The notes under the pieces are model-generated. The model was not told where the DNA came from. It ran no database searches and saw nothing but the letters and a program-made list of their open reading frames with translations. From NCBI GenBank assembly GCA_035623615.1, contig DASPTB010000226.1, positions 1 to 5,885 of the forward strand: a DNA stretch of 5,885 bases, read 5' to 3'. Position numbers and translations under genes: made by a program. Below, one piece after another: positions 1 to 5,653 of the stretch. The DNA is from DASPTB01 sp035623615. Its GTDB lineage: Bacteria > Actinomycetota > UBA4738. Within the stretch, counting starts at the first letter, position 1; each line of letters opens with the position of its first letter.

Positions 1-1570
1 CGTCGATCAGCGCGTGGATGATCTCCTCCAGATAGAAGGGATTGCCCTCCGCGCGCTCGAGGATGCGCGCGTGCACGGACGGAGGGAGATCGTCCACGGT
101 GAGCAACAGCGAGACCAGCCGCTCGGCGTCGCCCGCCGACAGCGGGTCGAGCGCGACCGACGACGCGTTCCGCCTGCCGCCCCCCCACCCGGGGCGGCGC
201 GCCGTGAGGTCGGGACGGGACGGGCACACGAACAGCACCGGACCCTCGACGCGTTCCGCCAGATCTTCAAGCAGGTCCAGCAGCACCGGATCGGCCCAGT
301 GAATGTCCTCGATCACCGTCGCCACCGGCGATGCCGCCGCCATCGCGGAGAAGAACGAACGCCATGCGGCGTGGAGCTCGTCGCGCACCGACCGTGGGTC
401 CATTCCCGCGAAGCTGGTGTCGGGGTCCTCGAGGCCGACGGTGTACGCGAGCGCCGCGGTGGCACGCACCGGGTCGGAGGCGAACTCGCTCGTCAGGAGC
501 TCGCGACCGGTCTTGCGAACCTTCTCGACCGCCAGGTCGGGCGGGTCGGTGTCGAGGATGCCCGCGTGCGCTTTGAGGTTGCGCCGCCGCCAGTACGTGA
601 TCCCATCGCCGTAGGGCAGGCACCGGCCACGGAGCACGATCGGCGGCGGCGCAACCGACGCGCTCCAGCCGAGGAACTCGCGCACCAGCCGGCTCTTGCC
701 GACGCCCGCGTCGCCGTAGAGGGTCACGAGGTTCGGCCGGCCTTCGCTCTCGACGCGGCGATAGACGCTGCGAAGGACCTCGAGCTCGGCGTCGCGGCCC
801 ACCATCGGCGCGCTCAATCCGGGAACGCCGCGCTCGAGGCCGAGCCCCGTCTCCTCCACGACGCGAAAGGCGACGACCTTCGTCTCCTTGCCCTTCAGGT
901 CGAGCGCCCCGAGGCCCTCGAAGCGAAAACCCCGCGCGGCGTTCACGGTCCGCTCGCCCGCCACGATGGAGCCGGCGTCGGCCGCCGTCTGCAGCCGGGC
1001 CGCCGCGTTGACGACATCGCCCGTGATCATCGGCTCGCCGGGGCGCGGGTCGACCGTCGCGAGCACCTCGCCGGTGTTGACGCCGATGCGCATGGCGAGC
1101 GAGATCCCGTGCCGCGCAGCGAGATCCTCGTTCACCGCCTCCAGCCGGCGCAGCATGCGAAGCGCGGCCCGGAGCGCACGGGCCGGATCGTCCTCGTGCG
1201 CGACCGGCACGCCGAAGGCTGCCATGACGGCATCTCCGATGAACTTCTCGACGGTGCCGCCCTCCGCCTCGATCTCCTCGCGCATCGCCGCGAAGTACGT
1301 GTCGAGGACCTCGCGCAGCCGCTCGGGGTCGAGCCGCTCTCCGAGCGTCGTCGACCCGCTCAGGTCGGCGAACAGGACGGTGACGAGCTTGCGCTCGGTG
1401 CCCGGCGCGCCCGTCGCCTCGACCGGCGCGCCGCAGGACGCGCAGAATCGAGCCTCCCCCGCCAGCGCGGCCCCGCACACGGCGCAGGTCGCCTCGAACG
1501 CGCTCCCGCAGGCCGAGCAGAACCGCGCCTCGGCCGGATTGGCTCCCCCGCAAGCCGGACAGGTCTTCAC
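1..1570 (-). CDS. Zinc-ribbon / class III nucleotidyl cyclase / ATPase regulatory protein (3' end beyond window)
   Basis: An open frame runs from GTG at 1570 to the left edge with no stop (523 codons), so the C-terminus is missing. Two zinc ribbons come first (C4/C7/C18/C21 and C29/C32/C43/C46). A class III cyclase domain follows (about 60-235), with metal Asp69 in FADLSGST, Lys109 and Asp113 in KFIGDAVMAAFG, and Asn188/Arg192 in GDVVNAAARL. Next is an ATPase domain with Walker A GDAGVGKSRL (286-295) and Walker B VIEDIHWAD (419-427). In this family a C-terminal TPR/helical region usually follows; it would lie outside the window. The expected role is cytoplasmic signalling: cyclic nucleotide production gated by the ATPase/sensor part. 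The residue aligned with the second purine-specifying position is Met181, not Asp, so substrate and activity are uncertain. No Shine-Dalgarno precedes the GTG; a TAGACT hexamer ends 6 nt upstream, which suits a leaderless mRNA. Confidence 0.9.
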   Translation of the reverse strand, partial: MKTCPACGGANPAEARFCSACGSAFEATCAVCGAALAGEARFCASCGAPVEATGAPGTERKLVTVLFADLSGSTTLGERLDPERLREVLDTYFAAMREEIEAEGGTVEKFIGDAVMAAFGVPVAHEDDPARALRAALRMLRRLEAVNEDLAARHGISLAMRIGVNTGEVLATVDPRPGEPMITGDVVNAAARLQTAADAGSIVAGERTVNAARGFRFEGLGALDLKGKETKVVAFRVVEETGLGLERGVPGLSAPMVGRDAELEVLRSVYRRVESEGRPNLVTLYGDAGVGKSRLVREFLGWSASVAPPPIVLRGRCLPYGDGITYWRRRNLKAHAGILDTDPPDLAVEKVRKTGRELLTSEFASDPVRATAALAYTVGLEDPDTSFAGMDPRSVRDELHAAWRSFFSAMAAASPVATVIEDIHWADPVLLDLLEDLAERVEGPVLFVCPSRPDLTARRPGWGGGRRNASSVALDPLSAGDAERLVSLLLTVDDLPPSVHARILERAEGNPFYLEEIIHALID

Positions 1571-1576
1571 CCGGGA

Positions 1577-1586
1577 AGTCTAGATT
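1577..1586. promoter_or_regulatory. Overlapping divergent -10-like elements around TCTAGA
   Basis: The gap between the cyclase gene (minus) and the cupin gene (plus) contains the palindrome TCTAGA. Read leftward it gives TAGACT (1582-1577), whose end is 6 nt from the cyclase GTG, the spacing expected if transcription starts at the start codon. Read rightward it gives TAGATT (1581-1586), which would start transcription near 1593 and leave a leader of about 60 nt before the cupin GTG. Both fit TAnnnT. The -35 regions are poor in both directions (best rightward match CGGACA at 1556-1561, with a long 19-nt spacer). This is a prediction from sequence and spacing only. Confidence 0.35.
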
Positions 1587-1640
1587 GAGGGCCCGATGCC
1601 GGTCCGGACCCGGACCCGAAGCGGGGTCGCCTCGACCCGA

Positions 1641-1646
1641 AGGAGG
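1641..1646 (+). promoter_or_regulatory. Ribosome binding site of the cupin gene
   Basis: A perfect AGGAGG lies 5 nt before GTG at 1652. This decides the start of the cupin gene and argues against other in-frame starts. Confidence 0.85.
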
Positions 1647-1651
1647 AGAAC

Positions 1652-2005
1652 GTGGACGATCAGCAGGGCGTGCGGGTGATCAAGGCGCACGACGACCTGG
1701 CGTGGGAGGAGGTCCCGCGGCCGGAGGGCGACGACAACCCTCCCGGCGAAGAGGTCGTGGTGTTCCGCGCCGGCGACCGGAGGTTCAGCACCGGCTTCTG
1801 GCGCCGGGTCCCCGAGGAGGGCGCGATGGAGCCGCCGTACCACGAGATCGCGTTCATCATCGAGGGCGAGGTCGAGGTGACCGAGCAGGACGGGACCGTG
1901 CACCGTGCCGGCCCCGGCGACGTGCTCATCACCCCGAGGGGCACGAAGGCGGTCTGGAAGAGCCTCTCTCCCGTCAAGAAGTTCTGGGCGATCTACAAGG
2001 AGTAG
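1652..2005 (+). CDS. DUF861/Cupin_3-type small cupin protein
   Basis: This is a 117-residue single-domain protein, the usual length for stand-alone DUF861 (Cupin_3, EutQ/ureidoglycine-aminohydrolase-like) cupins. The core runs from about residue 34 to the end: FSTGFWRRVPEEG (45-57), the first cupin segment PPYHEIAFIIEGEVEV (61-76), then GPGDVLITPRGTKAVWKSL (87-105). The PRGxxxxW pattern with a following PVKKFWAIY is typical of DUF861. The usual HxH of cupin motif 1 is reduced to YHE, and the motif 2 histidine position is Ala100, so a classic 3-His/1-Glu metal site is not evident. The protein could bind a small ligand without metal; its substrate is unknown. There is no signal peptide, so it is cytoplasmic. 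It is a single gene, divergent from the cyclase and convergent with the glycosidase 31 bp downstream. Confidence 0.85.
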   Translation: MDDQQGVRVIKAHDDLAWEEVPRPEGDDNPPGEEVVVFRAGDRRFSTGFWRRVPEEGAMEPPYHEIAFIIEGEVEVTEQDGTVHRAGPGDVLITPRGTKAVWKSLSPVKKFWAIYKE

Positions 2006-2015
2006 CCACTCAGCA

Positions 2016-2056
2016 TCACGTTCCGTTCGGGCACGCTCACGTTCCGTTCGGGCACG
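2016..2056. repeat. 21-bp tandem direct repeat spanning the glycosidase stop codon
   Basis: The 20-mer TCACGTTCCGTTCGGGCACG occurs at 2016-2035 and again, identically, at 2037-2056, with one base (C) between, giving a period of 21. On the minus strand the right copy holds the last codons of the GH114 gene (Cys-Pro-Asn-Gly-Thr-stop). The left copy repeats them in the same frame, so a second TGA follows at 2018-2016 and a third at 2012-2010. Each unit can fold weakly (CGT-TCC / GGG-C-ACG with one bulge), but there is no T-tract, so terminator function is doubtful. Confidence 0.9.
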
Positions 2057-3758
2057 GATAGAAGAGCGACCCGTCGAGATCGACGTCGAACTTGACGGCG
2101 GCGAATCCCGAGGCGCGCCCGTACACGATGGAGCAGTAGGTCGAGAACTCCCGGTGCGGCCGGCACGGCTGGCCGGGATCGCACACGACCCGGTCCTGCT
2201 TGTACTCCGCCTCGCCCACCCACTTTCCGGTCGGCTGCTGCGGGGTCACGTCGGTGGTGAAATCGTCCCACCCGCACGGCGTCGGCCCGGAGAGCGTCGT
2301 GCACGTGATCGCGCCGTGGGTCGATCCCGCCACCCACGACGAGAAGCACTCGTGGTAGACGTAGCACTCCTCGACGATCGCGCCGTCGGAGTACTGCCGT
2401 CCCCACCAACTGAGCGTCCCGTTGTTCTTCCACAGAACCGTCAGGCCGAGCCGGTGCGCCGTGTTGAACGTCGAGGCGAGGTAGTTCTGGATGTCGCCGG
2501 ACGTGAGGTTGAACCCGGACGAGCGCGCCGGCTGGATGTCGTCGAACTCGATCGAGTCGAACCCCTTCGCGGCGCACATGGCCATGCGCGCGTCGAGCAT
2601 CGGGGTGAGCGCCGCGAGCTGCCGGAAGTCGACCCATCGCTCCTGCGGGTAGCCGAAGTACACGTTGCCGAGCGCCGACCCCGGGAACAGCCCGCCGTAC
2701 TGGAACGTGCTGCCGTCGGGACGGTAGTCCTCCCACGCGAGGTCGAGGTAGCAGATGGCCTTCGGGTGGGGAAGGGTCGCCGCCTGCCACTGCGTGTGGA
2801 TCGCGCCCAGCTCCGCGGGCGTCGTGAGGAACCCGTCGATGTCGTAGATGTCGACGGCGCTCGCACCCGTCCGCTCGAGGGGCGTCGTGAGGCCGATCTG
2901 CCAGTCCCAGCGCATCGGGTGTCCGGTGCTGTCGAGGTGCGGCGGGAACCAGCACGTGTGCAGCGAAGTCGAGACGCACGAGACCGGCGCCGGCAGCGGC
3001 ACCACCTGCCACGAGTACGAGATCGTCCGCGATCCGGCAGCGTTCGAGACCCGCACGCGGACGGAGTGCGTCCCGAGGCCGAGCGTCCCCGTCGGGAAGA
3101 CCTCGGTGGAGGGCACCGGCGTCCACGGGCCGGCGTCGACCTGGTACTCCTGGTCGGGCACACCGTCGGACGTCGCGTAGTGCGGCGCCTGCACCTGGAA
3201 GTTCTCGCTCGTCGAGCCCGTGCGAGGCTCGGGCGTTCCGTTGACGAACCGGGTGCTCGGGGCGACGCCCGCCGGATAGGCAGCGACCGTCTTGGACCCG
3301 AACGTCGCCCGCTGCGACGCGTGCACCACCTTGAACGTGAACGGCACCGCTTCCGTCTGGACGACCTCGGTCGCCGTCTCGATCACGCGCAGGTACGAAC
3401 CCGTGTCGGCATGGCCGACCACGTAGCAGCCGGCGGCGAACGGCGTCGCGGTGGTGTCGGCGCCGGGCACACACGGGCCGTGCGGTGTCGCGCAGGCCTC
3501 CCAGACGTTGGCGACGTTGAAGCTCAGGAGGCGATATCCCGTGGGGAGCGCCGGAGGCCGCCAGGTGACGTCCACGGCGGAGACGGTCCGGCCGTCCTGG
3601 GGGAATCCGCCGATTGCAAGCGTCCCGGTGGCGACCGGTGGCGGGATCGTGCCGTCGTGTGGTTGGGCGCGTCCGCCGGCTCCGGATGCCTGCGCGCCGG
3701 CGGGAACCAGGCACAGGACGAGCGCGGCGACGGCCATCGCGATCGAGAATCGGCGCAC
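2037..3758 (-). CDS. Secreted GH114-type glycosidase (endo-alpha-1,4-polygalactosaminidase-like) with two Ig-like domains
   Basis: This is a 573-residue protein. A Sec signal peptide (MRRFS, hydrophobic 6-20, AQA|SG) should be cleaved near residue 24. Residues about 43-145 resemble the actinobacterial Ig-like repeat W-x2-C...C...GA...Y...DxGxxLRV..TAT. Residues about 172-254 form a second Ig-like module (YQVDAGPWTPV...GTHSVRVRVSNAAG). Residues about 282-555 are a GH114/TM1410-type TIM barrel: WDWQIGL, VDIYDIDGF (302-310), ICYLDLAWEDYRPD (335-348), RWVDFR, and AAKGFDSIEFDDI (396-408). Candidate catalytic acids are Asp306/Asp308, Glu343/Asp344 and Glu404. GH114 enzymes cleave alpha-1,4-linked galactosamine polymers of biofilm matrices; the substrate here is inferred. 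Fifteen cysteines after the signal peptide suggest several disulfides. There is no anchor motif, so it is probably released. The GTG start is supported by a strong ribosome binding site and by the signal peptide beginning there. Confidence 0.85.
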   Translation of the reverse strand: MRRFSIAMAVAALVLCLVPAGAQASGAGGRAQPHDGTIPPPVATGTLAIGGFPQDGRTVSAVDVTWRPPALPTGYRLLSFNVANVWEACATPHGPCVPGADTTATPFAAGCYVVGHADTGSYLRVIETATEVVQTEAVPFTFKVVHASQRATFGSKTVAAYPAGVAPSTRFVNGTPEPRTGSTSENFQVQAPHYATSDGVPDQEYQVDAGPWTPVPSTEVFPTGTLGLGTHSVRVRVSNAAGSRTISYSWQVVPLPAPVSCVSTSLHTCWFPPHLDSTGHPMRWDWQIGLTTPLERTGASAVDIYDIDGFLTTPAELGAIHTQWQAATLPHPKAICYLDLAWEDYRPDGSTFQYGGLFPGSALGNVYFGYPQERWVDFRQLAALTPMLDARMAMCAAKGFDSIEFDDIQPARSSGFNLTSGDIQNYLASTFNTAHRLGLTVLWKNNGTLSWWGRQYSDGAIVEECYVYHECFSSWVAGSTHGAITCTTLSGPTPCGWDDFTTDVTPQQPTGKWVGEAEYKQDRVVCDPGQPCRPHREFSTYCSIVYGRASGFAAVKFDVDLDGSLFYPCPNGT

Positions 3759-3765
3759 GGTCGGA

Positions 3766-3775
3766 CTCCTCCCCC
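3766..3775 (-). promoter_or_regulatory. Ribosome binding site of the glycosidase gene
   Basis: On the minus strand GGGGGAGGAG ends 7 nt before GTG at 3758. This sets the start, which coincides with the beginning of a well-formed signal peptide. Confidence 0.8.
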
Positions 3776-3794
3776 TTCGGGACTCGGACCCCAG

Positions 3795-3800
3795 ATGCTA
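3795..3800 (-). promoter_or_regulatory. Candidate -10 element of the glycosidase gene
   Basis: On the minus strand TAGCAT (TAnnnT pattern) lies 36 nt upstream of the GTG start and would give a leader of about 30 nt that includes the ribosome binding site. No convincing -35 hexamer is seen at 16-18 nt upstream, so support is modest. Confidence 0.3.
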
Positions 3801-3874
3801 CGCCCCGGGTTCTCGCTGCGCATCGGCCGACCGGCTGAGGTTCCAGGTGCGCCATCGCCGGCTCTCGCCACGGC

Positions 3875-3904
3875 TTGCCCCGCCCGCTGGCGCGGGCACA
3901 TGAT
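3875..3904 (+). promoter_or_regulatory. Candidate promoter with palindromic spacer for the nitronate monooxygenase gene
   Basis: TTGCCC (3875-3880) could be a -35 and CATGAT (3899-3904) a -10, separated by 18 nt. The -10 ends 6 nt before GTG at 3911, as in a leaderless transcript. The spacer is almost filled by the inverted repeat GCCCGC-TGGC-GCGGGC (3882-3897, 6-bp arms, 4-nt loop), which could be an operator. The hexamers are imperfect (TTGCCC matches 4 of 6; CATGAT lacks the first T), so this is tentative. Confidence 0.3.
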
Positions 3905-3910
3905 GCCGGA

Positions 3911-4951
3911 GTGGCGGAACTGCGGACGCCGCTCTGCCGGAGCCTCGGCATCGAGTACCCGATTCTCTCCGTGGGGTTCGGGATCTCGGCGGGTCCCGAG
4001 CTCGTGTCGGCGGTGTCGAACGCCGGCGGGTGCGGAGTGCTGGGCGCGAGCAGCGGCCAGCTCCCGATCGACGAGCTTCGCCGGCGCGTTCGTCGGTGTC
4101 GCGAGCTGACCGACCGCCCGTTCGGGATCAACTTCCTCATCATGGACTTCGGGGATCCGGAGGCCACGGACGAGGACAGAGCGTGGACCCTCGACCGGTT
4201 CCGGATGGCGATCGAGGAGCGCGTCCCTGTCGTCGTGCTCTTCTGGGGCGATTCCTCGACGCTGGTCGAGGAGGCCCATCGAGGTGGCATGACCGCGCTC
4301 GTCCAGGTGGGCACCGTCGCGGAGGCTCGGGCGGCCGCAGAAGCCGGAGCCGATGCGATCATCGCCCAGGGGGTCGAGGCAGGGGGCCACGTCCGCGGCA
4401 CGACGTCGATCTGGGACGTGCTTCCCGCGGTGATCGACGCGGTCGACCCGCTCCCCGTTCTCGCCTCCGGCGGCATCGGCGACGGAGCGGGCATCGCGCG
4501 GGCGCTCGGCCTGGGAGCGCAGGGCGTCTCGATGGGAACCCGGTTCGTCGCGAGCGAGGAGGCCTGGGTCCACGAGACGTACAAGCGCCGCGTCGTCGAC
4601 GCGAAGCCCGAGGACACGTTCTACGGGCAGCTGTTCGACGCGGGATGGCCTGCGCCGGCGCGGGCGCTGAAGAACGCCGCGTTTCGCGACTGGGAAGCGG
4701 CGGGGAGCCCGCCGAGCGGAAGTCGTCCTGGGGAAGACACCGACATCGGCGTGTCCCACTTCGAGTGGGGCGACACTCCGTTCCCGCGCTACGCGCCCGG
4801 CATGCTCACGCCCGCGTTCGACGGCGATCCCGAGTACGGGCCGATGTGGGCGGGCGAGTCGGTCGGCGCGATCAACGACCTGAAGCCGGCTGGCGACATC
4901 ATGCGCGATCTCGTGCGCGAGACCACATCCGCTCGCGGCGGGACCCGGTAG
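3911..4951 (+). CDS. Nitronate monooxygenase / 2-nitropropane dioxygenase family flavoprotein
   Basis: From GTG at 3911 this is a 346-residue protein, typical for the family. It has an FMN-binding TIM barrel. Seen in order: N-terminal PILSVGFGISAGPELVSAVSNAGG (17-40), FGINFLI (71-77), AQGVEAGGHVRG (152-163) with the family's conserved His160, and the FMN phosphate-binding part LASGGIGDGAGIARAL (184-199) with MGTRF (208-212). Family enzymes use FMN and oxygen to oxidise alkyl nitronates; some relatives are flavin oxidoreductases with other substrates, so the substrate is inferred. There is no signal peptide. The frame extends to a TTG at 3875 (358 residues), but the extra 12 residues lack family similarity and that TTG fits a -35. 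The GTG lacks a clear Shine-Dalgarno. The gene is divergent from the glycosidase and convergent with dps. Confidence 0.9.
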   Translation: MAELRTPLCRSLGIEYPILSVGFGISAGPELVSAVSNAGGCGVLGASSGQLPIDELRRRVRRCRELTDRPFGINFLIMDFGDPEATDEDRAWTLDRFRMAIEERVPVVVLFWGDSSTLVEEAHRGGMTALVQVGTVAEARAAAEAGADAIIAQGVEAGGHVRGTTSIWDVLPAVIDAVDPLPVLASGGIGDGAGIARALGLGAQGVSMGTRFVASEEAWVHETYKRRVVDAKPEDTFYGQLFDAGWPAPARALKNAAFRDWEAAGSPPSGSRPGEDTDIGVSHFEWGDTPFPRYAPGMLTPAFDGDPEYGPMWAGESVGAINDLKPAGDIMRDLVRETTSARGGTR

Positions 4952-4955
4952 CCGG

Positions 4956-4966
4956 CCGCTCAGCGG
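4956..4966. terminator. Short hairpin at the convergent NMO/dps junction
   Basis: CCGC-TCA-GCGG lies in the 31-bp gap between the two convergent stop codons and could end transcripts from both sides. The stem is only 4 bp (5 bp with a 1-nt loop) and no T-tract follows, so it is a weak candidate. Confidence 0.2.
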
Positions 4967-4982
4967 GCTCCGCAAGTTGACG

Positions 4983-5447
4983 TCACACGGACGCGGAGAG
5001 CATCCATGCCGTCTTCTCGTGCCACTGCATGCGCGAGGTCACGAGGTCGACGGTCGACACGTCACCGGCGGGCTCGGCCAGATCCAGAACCTCTCGCGCC
5101 GTGCGCAGCACCGTCTCGTGGCCCTCCACGAGGTTCTCGATCATCTTCCCGGCGTCCGGGACGGCCTCCTCCTCTTGCACGGAGGTGATGCGGATGAACT
5201 CCGCCATCGTCCCCGGGGCCAAGAAGTCCAGTGCCCGAATTCGCTCGGCGATCTCGTCGACGGCCTCCCAGAGATCGCGGTACTGCTCCTCGAATGCCAA
5301 GTGCAGCTCCCGGAACCGGGGGCCCGAGACATTCCAATGGTAGAAGTGCGTCCGCAGGTACAGCGTGAACGTGTCGGCCTCCAGGCGTCCAAGGGCTTCC
5401 GCGATCTCTTTCCGGCTCACCTCCGGAACCTCGACCTCGAGATCCAT
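4983..5447 (-). CDS. dps: Dps/ferritin-like iron-binding protein
   Basis: This is a 154-residue four-helix-bundle protein. The Dps signature is clear: THFYHWNVSGPRFRELHLAFEEQY (33-56) and AVDEIAERIRALD (62-74). The full inter-subunit ferroxidase ligand set is present: His37 and His49 from one subunit, Asp64 and Glu68 from its partner. The C-terminal helix TSRMQWHEKTAWML is also family-like. Dps dodecamers oxidise Fe(II) with peroxide and store the iron, limiting hydroxyl radical damage. The N-terminus (MDLEVEVPEVSRKE) is short and acidic and the C-terminus ends SASV, so there is no basic tail of the kind used for DNA binding. Iron storage and peroxide detoxification are more likely than DNA compaction. 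ATG at 5447 is set by AAAGGAGG 5 nt upstream. The gene lies 206 bp downstream of the MFS gene on the same strand. Confidence 0.92.
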   Translation of the reverse strand: MDLEVEVPEVSRKEIAEALGRLEADTFTLYLRTHFYHWNVSGPRFRELHLAFEEQYRDLWEAVDEIAERIRALDFLAPGTMAEFIRITSVQEEEAVPDAGKMIENLVEGHETVLRTAREVLDLAEPAGDVSTVDLVTSRMQWHEKTAWMLSASV

Positions 5448-5452
5448 GACGG

Positions 5453-5460
5453 CCTCCTTT
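5453..5460 (-). promoter_or_regulatory. Ribosome binding site of dps
   Basis: On the minus strand AAAGGAGG lies 5 nt before ATG at 5447. It is a near-perfect site, suggests strong translation, and fixes the start against upstream in-frame codons. Confidence 0.85.
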
Positions 5461-5532
5461 CCCGGCGATCCGCCGCGGGCGACTCGCAGCTGCGCTCTCC
5501 CTCCGACCATGCCGGAACCGCCCGGCTGGCGG

Positions 5533-5572
5533 CAGGGTTGAAGGGCCCTGGGCATCGGGCCCAACCGGGCCC
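5533..5572. promoter_or_regulatory. GGGCCC-rich inverted-repeat cluster upstream of dps
   Basis: Three GGGCCC hexamers occur at 5543-5548, 5557-5562 and 5567-5572. They are part of overlapping dyads: CAGGG-N8-CCCTG (5533-5550), TGGGC-N5-GCCCA (5549-5563) and GGGCCC-AACC-GGGCCC (5557-5572). The cluster lies 86-125 bp upstream of the dps ATG, a plausible place for operator sites. GGG-N8-CCC spacing resembles the palindrome bound by DosR/DevR-type response regulators (GGGACTnnAGTCCC), but the inner bases differ. No clear -10/-35 pair was found between the cluster and dps. Confidence 0.35.
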
Positions 5573-5614
5573 CCCGACATTCGCGCGACCCGGCGGCGAC
5601 AGCGGCGTCTTCCG

Positions 5615-5649
5615 GAGCGCCGGCTCGCCCACCTCGGGTCGTGGCGCTC
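5615..5649 (-). terminator. Inverted repeat just downstream of the MFS gene
   Basis: Arms GAGCGCC (5615-5621) and GGCGCTC (5643-5649) are perfect 7-bp complements separated by 21 nt and start 4 nt after the MFS stop codon. This could be a GC-rich terminator or an mRNA 3' stabiliser. The loop is long and no T-tract follows, so intrinsic termination is uncertain. Confidence 0.3.
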
Positions 5650-5653
5650 GCCG

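Noticed and set aside
267..1553. A 428-codon minus-strand frame inside the cyclase region
   Set aside because: It is an out-of-frame shadow, Arg/Gly-rich and without motifs. The true frame starts at GTG 1570 and runs off the left edge.
14..1588. A 524-codon plus-strand open frame opposite the cyclase gene
   Set aside because: It is Arg/Ala/His-rich with no recognisable domain and mirrors the minus-strand gene with zinc ribbon, cyclase and Walker motifs; long antisense frames are expected at this GC content.
1601..1610. The 10-bp palindrome GGTCCGGACC in the cupin leader
   Set aside because: Short palindromes of G/C are frequent in this sequence, and it has no flanking symmetry or second copy to support an operator.
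1596..1679. A 27-codon Arg-rich plus-strand ORF starting at ATG 1596 just after the candidate -10
   Set aside because: It overlaps the cupin start and ribosome binding site in another frame and has no Shine-Dalgarno; the Arg content is explained by AGG/CGG-rich sequence. A regulatory leader peptide cannot be fully excluded.
3705..3758. A possible lipoprotein signal in the glycosidase because of Cys16 in the hydrophobic region
   Set aside because: The residue before Cys is Leu, not Gly/Ala/Ser, and a better signal peptidase I site (AQA) follows at residue 24.
1905..4109. A 734-codon plus-strand frame across the glycosidase and into the flavoprotein gene
   Set aside because: Low-complexity Arg/Val/Gly composition, no ribosome binding site, and it overlaps three genes with clear family motifs.
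1993..4617. An 874-codon minus-strand frame covering the glycosidase gene
   Set aside because: It has no domain similarity and spans the divergent promoter region; the 573-residue frame carries the signal peptide and GH114 motifs.
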